15,244 nt of DNA from Desulfobulbaceae bacterium (GTDB taxonomy: Bacteria; Desulfobacterota; Desulfobulbia; Desulfobulbales; Desulfurivibrionaceae): positions 1 through 15,244 of the forward strand of contig PWOG01000034.1 in assembly GCA_003557565.1 (NCBI GenBank). Direction: 5' to 3'. The position numbers and the translations under genes were made by a program. This document shows positions 13,618 through 15,244 of this stretch, piece after piece. How positions within the stretch are numbered: the first letter of the stretch is position 1; every line of letters starts with the position of its first letter. Under the pieces are notes generated by a model that was not told the DNA's origin, made no database searches, and worked only from the letters and a program-made list of their open reading frames with translations.

Positions 13618-14091
13618 ATGTTTATACGCAACCTTGCCAATCTGGCCATCATCATGGTGGTTTTGACTACTGCTTTTCCTGCGTTTGCTGTCGACGGGAT
13701 AATCACCAAGCAGAGTGAACATTCCGTTGATTCAACGATCGAAAAATTTGAAGTGGCGGCAAAAAAACGAGGATTTATCGTCTTTGCGCATTTGGATCAT
13801 GCCGATGCGGCTGCATCAGCCGGCTTGAAGATGCCCCGGTCCACCGTTATTGTGTTTGGCGATCCGCTTCTCGGTACGCCCATTTTTATCAAGACACCCA
13901 CCGTTGCCATCGATCTACCACTGAAGGCACTGGTGTGGGAAGACTCCACTGGAAAAGTTTTCTTAAGCTATAACTCGGCTGAGTTTGTCCTCGGGCCTGT
14001 TTACGCTAGACACGGAATACAGGTGCCCAATGATGCTAGAGAGCAGCTTGAGAACACCCTTGCATCCATAGCCGACGAAACGGTACAGTAA
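13618..14091 (+). CDS. Secreted DUF302 family protein
   Basis: This 157-residue protein has a Sec signal peptide (about 1-24: a hydrophobic core from LANLAIIMVVLTTAF, then AFA before VDG). A DUF302 domain follows: GIITKQSEHSVDSTIEKFEVAAKKRGFIVFAHLDHADAAASAGL, then VIVFGDPLLGTPIF and IDLPLKALVWEDSTGKVFLSYN. DUF302 proteins are small periplasmic or cytoplasmic proteins of unknown role, often in stress- or metal-linked contexts. AAGGTGA lies at good spacing before the ATG. A 213-bp gap separates it from the monooxygenase gene; that gap holds no convincing gene. It is the last intact gene of the plus-strand stress cassette. Confidence 0.88.
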   Translation: MFIRNLANLAIIMVVLTTAFPAFAVDGIITKQSEHSVDSTIEKFEVAAKKRGFIVFAHLDHADAAASAGLKMPRSTVIVFGDPLLGTPIFIKTPTVAIDLPLKALVWEDSTGKVFLSYNSAEFVLGPVYARHGIQVPNDAREQLENTLASIADETVQ

Positions 14092-14659
14092 ATTTTACTG
14101 AAATCTGCTGTTCATCAGAAATCTAAACTTTCTGACAGAAACTTTGACCACTCAGCTCACACCAGAACGACTAAATAACGCATATTCAAAAACAATATCA
14201 CTGCTCTGGCTATAAGAACACATTCACCACTTTATAGCCCAAAGCCCGGAGAATTAGCGAAAAATAGCAGTAAAAAAATCAGCGGCGGGGCTCCGCGCAG
14301 CTTGCGGATGCTGGGCTACATTGAGCAGATGACCCACCTGGAAGTCGCCGAAAAACGAATCAATAAAGATCGATGTTTAATCGCGAAAGAATTCGAAATT
14401 ATCCGGTAGGCAGAACCCAACCGCTTCTATCGCATACCGGCGCCGCCAGAAGACCCGCCCGAAAAAATCCGGCGCCCATCCGTGGTCCCGTAAAGCATAT
14501 TTTCTGCGCTTAACCACCCCACCCTGTTCCGCCAAAACGTTGTCCGTCCAAGACATGCAAGACCGCTGGTTGCTCGCTTTACTTTCCGGGCTTGCCCTAG
14601 GCTGTCAGAATGGAATTCTTTATGGTGCCGGCCTGTGACCTGGACATACGACCTCGTTG
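14092..14659. other. 568-bp stretch without a confident gene; possible gene remnants
   Basis: The first 170 bp is A/T-rich and shows nothing clear. From about 14268 a plus frame reads KKISGGAPRSLRMLGYIEQM and continues to TAG at 14407, then resumes in the same frame to TAA near 14493 (ending PPEKIRRPSVVP). It has no start and I do not recognise it. The minus strand over 14377-14556 also holds an open frame. The drop in GC at its left side and the interrupted frame suggest a scar between the stress cassette and the recB end. Confidence 0.4.
14377..14556 (-). CDS. Hypothetical 59-residue ORF, doubtful
   Basis: ATG 14556 opens 59 codons to TAA at 14377. The product is basic and aromatic-rich (KRRKYALRDHGWAPDFFGRV, then FWRRRYAIEAVGF). 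No ribosome binding site is visible, the plus strand is also partly open here, and I recognise no family. It may be the end of a lost transposase-like or other gene, or chance. Confidence 0.2.
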   Translation of the reverse strand: MSWTDNVLAEQGGVVKRRKYALRDHGWAPDFFGRVFWRRRYAIEAVGFCLPDNFEFFRD

Positions 14660-14792
14660 GTAAGTGATCACGGGGGCAAAATGGTAAGCGGTCACAGGAT
14701 GCCGCAGGTTGTGGTGATCGGGACGGCGAAGCGTACCTCAGTACGTGAGCCGGCCCGATCGCCGCTTATGGCGGTGCCCTGTGATCGCTTAC
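14660..14792 (-). repeat. Palindromic repeat family, long copy 2 (3' of recB)
   Basis: This is the inverted counterpart of the copy at 2053-2186. It comprises GTAAGTGATCACGGG at 14660 and a main hairpin unit at 14684-14792 with ends GTAAGCGGTCACAGG and GTGATCGCTTAC. About 12 of 134 positions differ from copy 1. In the central dyad CGTAC-GTACG the stem is conserved while the 4-nt loop differs (CTCA against ATAA on the same strand), which supports the fold. Read on the minus strand it begins 11 nt after the recB stop codon, in the same sense and nearly the same position as copy 1 has relative to the PfpI gene. Confidence 0.85.
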
Positions 14793-14803
14793 CCTTGTTG
14801 TGC

Positions 14804-15244
14804 TCACCGCAACAACTCGGACAGGGCTTCGATCCGGGCCTTAGGCGGGCGTTCGTGGTGGACTCCGGCGGCGGGGCCCAGGTCCGGGTGCAGACCGCGG
14901 AGGAACAGGTAGAGGGCGCCGCCGAAATGGCGGTCGTAGTCGTAATCCGGCAGGCGGCAGGCCAGGTGGCGGTGCAGGGCCAGGGCGTAGAGGTGGTACT
15001 GGAGAATGTAGTGGTGCTCGCCCATCACCGGGGCCAGCTGCCGGGGCTGGTAGTCGGCATGGGTGGGGCCCAGCAGGTTGCTCTTGTAATCGATGACGTA
15101 CCATTTCCCCCGCCACCGGCAGATGAGATCTACAAAGCCTTTCAGGTAGCCTTTAAGGGCCGCAAAGCGCAGTTGCTCCAGGCGGTCGGGGTAGTCCGCC
15201 GGCAGGTTTGCCGGGAAATCACGGAACACCCGGGCCAGGCGGCC
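14804..15244 (-). CDS. recB: Exodeoxyribonuclease V beta subunit RecB, C-terminal nuclease domain (partial)
   Basis: The frame runs off the right edge; 146 C-terminal residues are visible. They hold the RecB PD-(D/E)XK nuclease core: GFVDLI with Asp39 and IDYKSNLLG with Asp52 and Lys54 (counted from the window edge). The QYHLYALALHRHL helix (the QxxxY motif) and PDYDYDRHFGGALYLFLRG complete the domain. This domain cuts both strands and loads RecA after Chi recognition in RecBCD. All catalytic residues seen here are intact, so the gene's 3' end is functional. The stop is TGA at 14804-14806. recD, usually the next gene, lies about 9.3 kb away on the same strand. Confidence 0.93.
   Translation of the reverse strand, partial: GRLARVFRDFPANLPADYPDRLEQLRFAALKGYLKGFVDLICRWRGKWYVIDYKSNLLGPTHADYQPRQLAPVMGEHHYILQYHLYALALHRHLACRLPDYDYDRHFGGALYLFLRGLHPDLGPAAGVHHERPPKARIEALSELLR

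Noticed and set aside
2053..14792. Inversion of the 12.7-kb segment between the two inverted long repeats as the cause of recB/recD separation
   Set aside because: Inverting it would place recD on the plus strand facing recB and would not restore the usual recB-recD order.

Overview
The window is GC-rich and looks like the chromosome of a sulfate- or sulfur-metabolising member of the Desulfobacterota, perhaps Desulfobulbales. This placement is inferred from the mix of families: DUF3786 with a 4Fe-4S domain, a short multi-S1 protein, an NAD(P)/FAD oxidoreductase, a PAS/sigma-54 activator and a probable selenoprotein. No rRNA or other taxonomic marker is present.

Layout. The left edge (1-1500) is an accessory zone: a 5'-truncated RHS/YD-repeat gene running off the window on the minus strand, a broken Xre-type regulator, and an intact RelE/ParE-type toxin-antitoxin pair. 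A PfpI/DJ-1 family gene with a good sigma-70-like promoter follows (1415-2045). From 2232 to 8872 the genes are all on the minus strand. Read 5' to 3' they are a HAD-family hydrolase, an NAD(P)/FAD oxidoreductase, a four-domain S1 RNA-binding protein, recD, a DksA/TraR-type zinc-finger protein and a 4Fe-4S/DUF3786 protein. The C-terminal nuclease domain of recB lies at the right edge (14804-15244), so recB and recD are separated by about 9.3 kb.

From 9141 to 14091 the plus strand carries a second unit. It starts with a rhodanese-domain gene whose reading frame contains one in-frame TGA directly after the Cys-Lys of the active-site loop. A hairpin with a GGUC apical loop lies 21 nt downstream of that TGA, which is the pattern of a bacterial selenocysteine insertion element. 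Next comes a PAS + AAA+ + Fis-type sigma-54 activator, then a sigma-54 promoter with upstream inverted repeats in front of a run of small envelope or stress-type genes: CsbD-like, DUF2959 lipoprotein, a decayed lipoprotein, an lmo0937-type membrane peptide, a YgiN-like monooxygenase and a secreted DUF302 protein. The likely reading is that the activator drives at least the CsbD-like gene and perhaps the whole stress cassette.

Mobile and repeat structure. A palindromic repeat with GTAAGC...GCTTAC ends occurs three times. Two copies of about 134 bp (roughly 90% identical) lie 7 and 11 nt after the stop codons of the PfpI gene and recB, each in the same sense as its gene. A short relative is inserted in frame inside recD. 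A separate 55-bp element with TGT...ACA ends and a CCAAG direct repeat on both sides lies upstream of the monooxygenase gene. The three strongest points for follow-up are the candidate selenocysteine rhodanese, the recD-embedded palindrome and this 55-bp mini-element.
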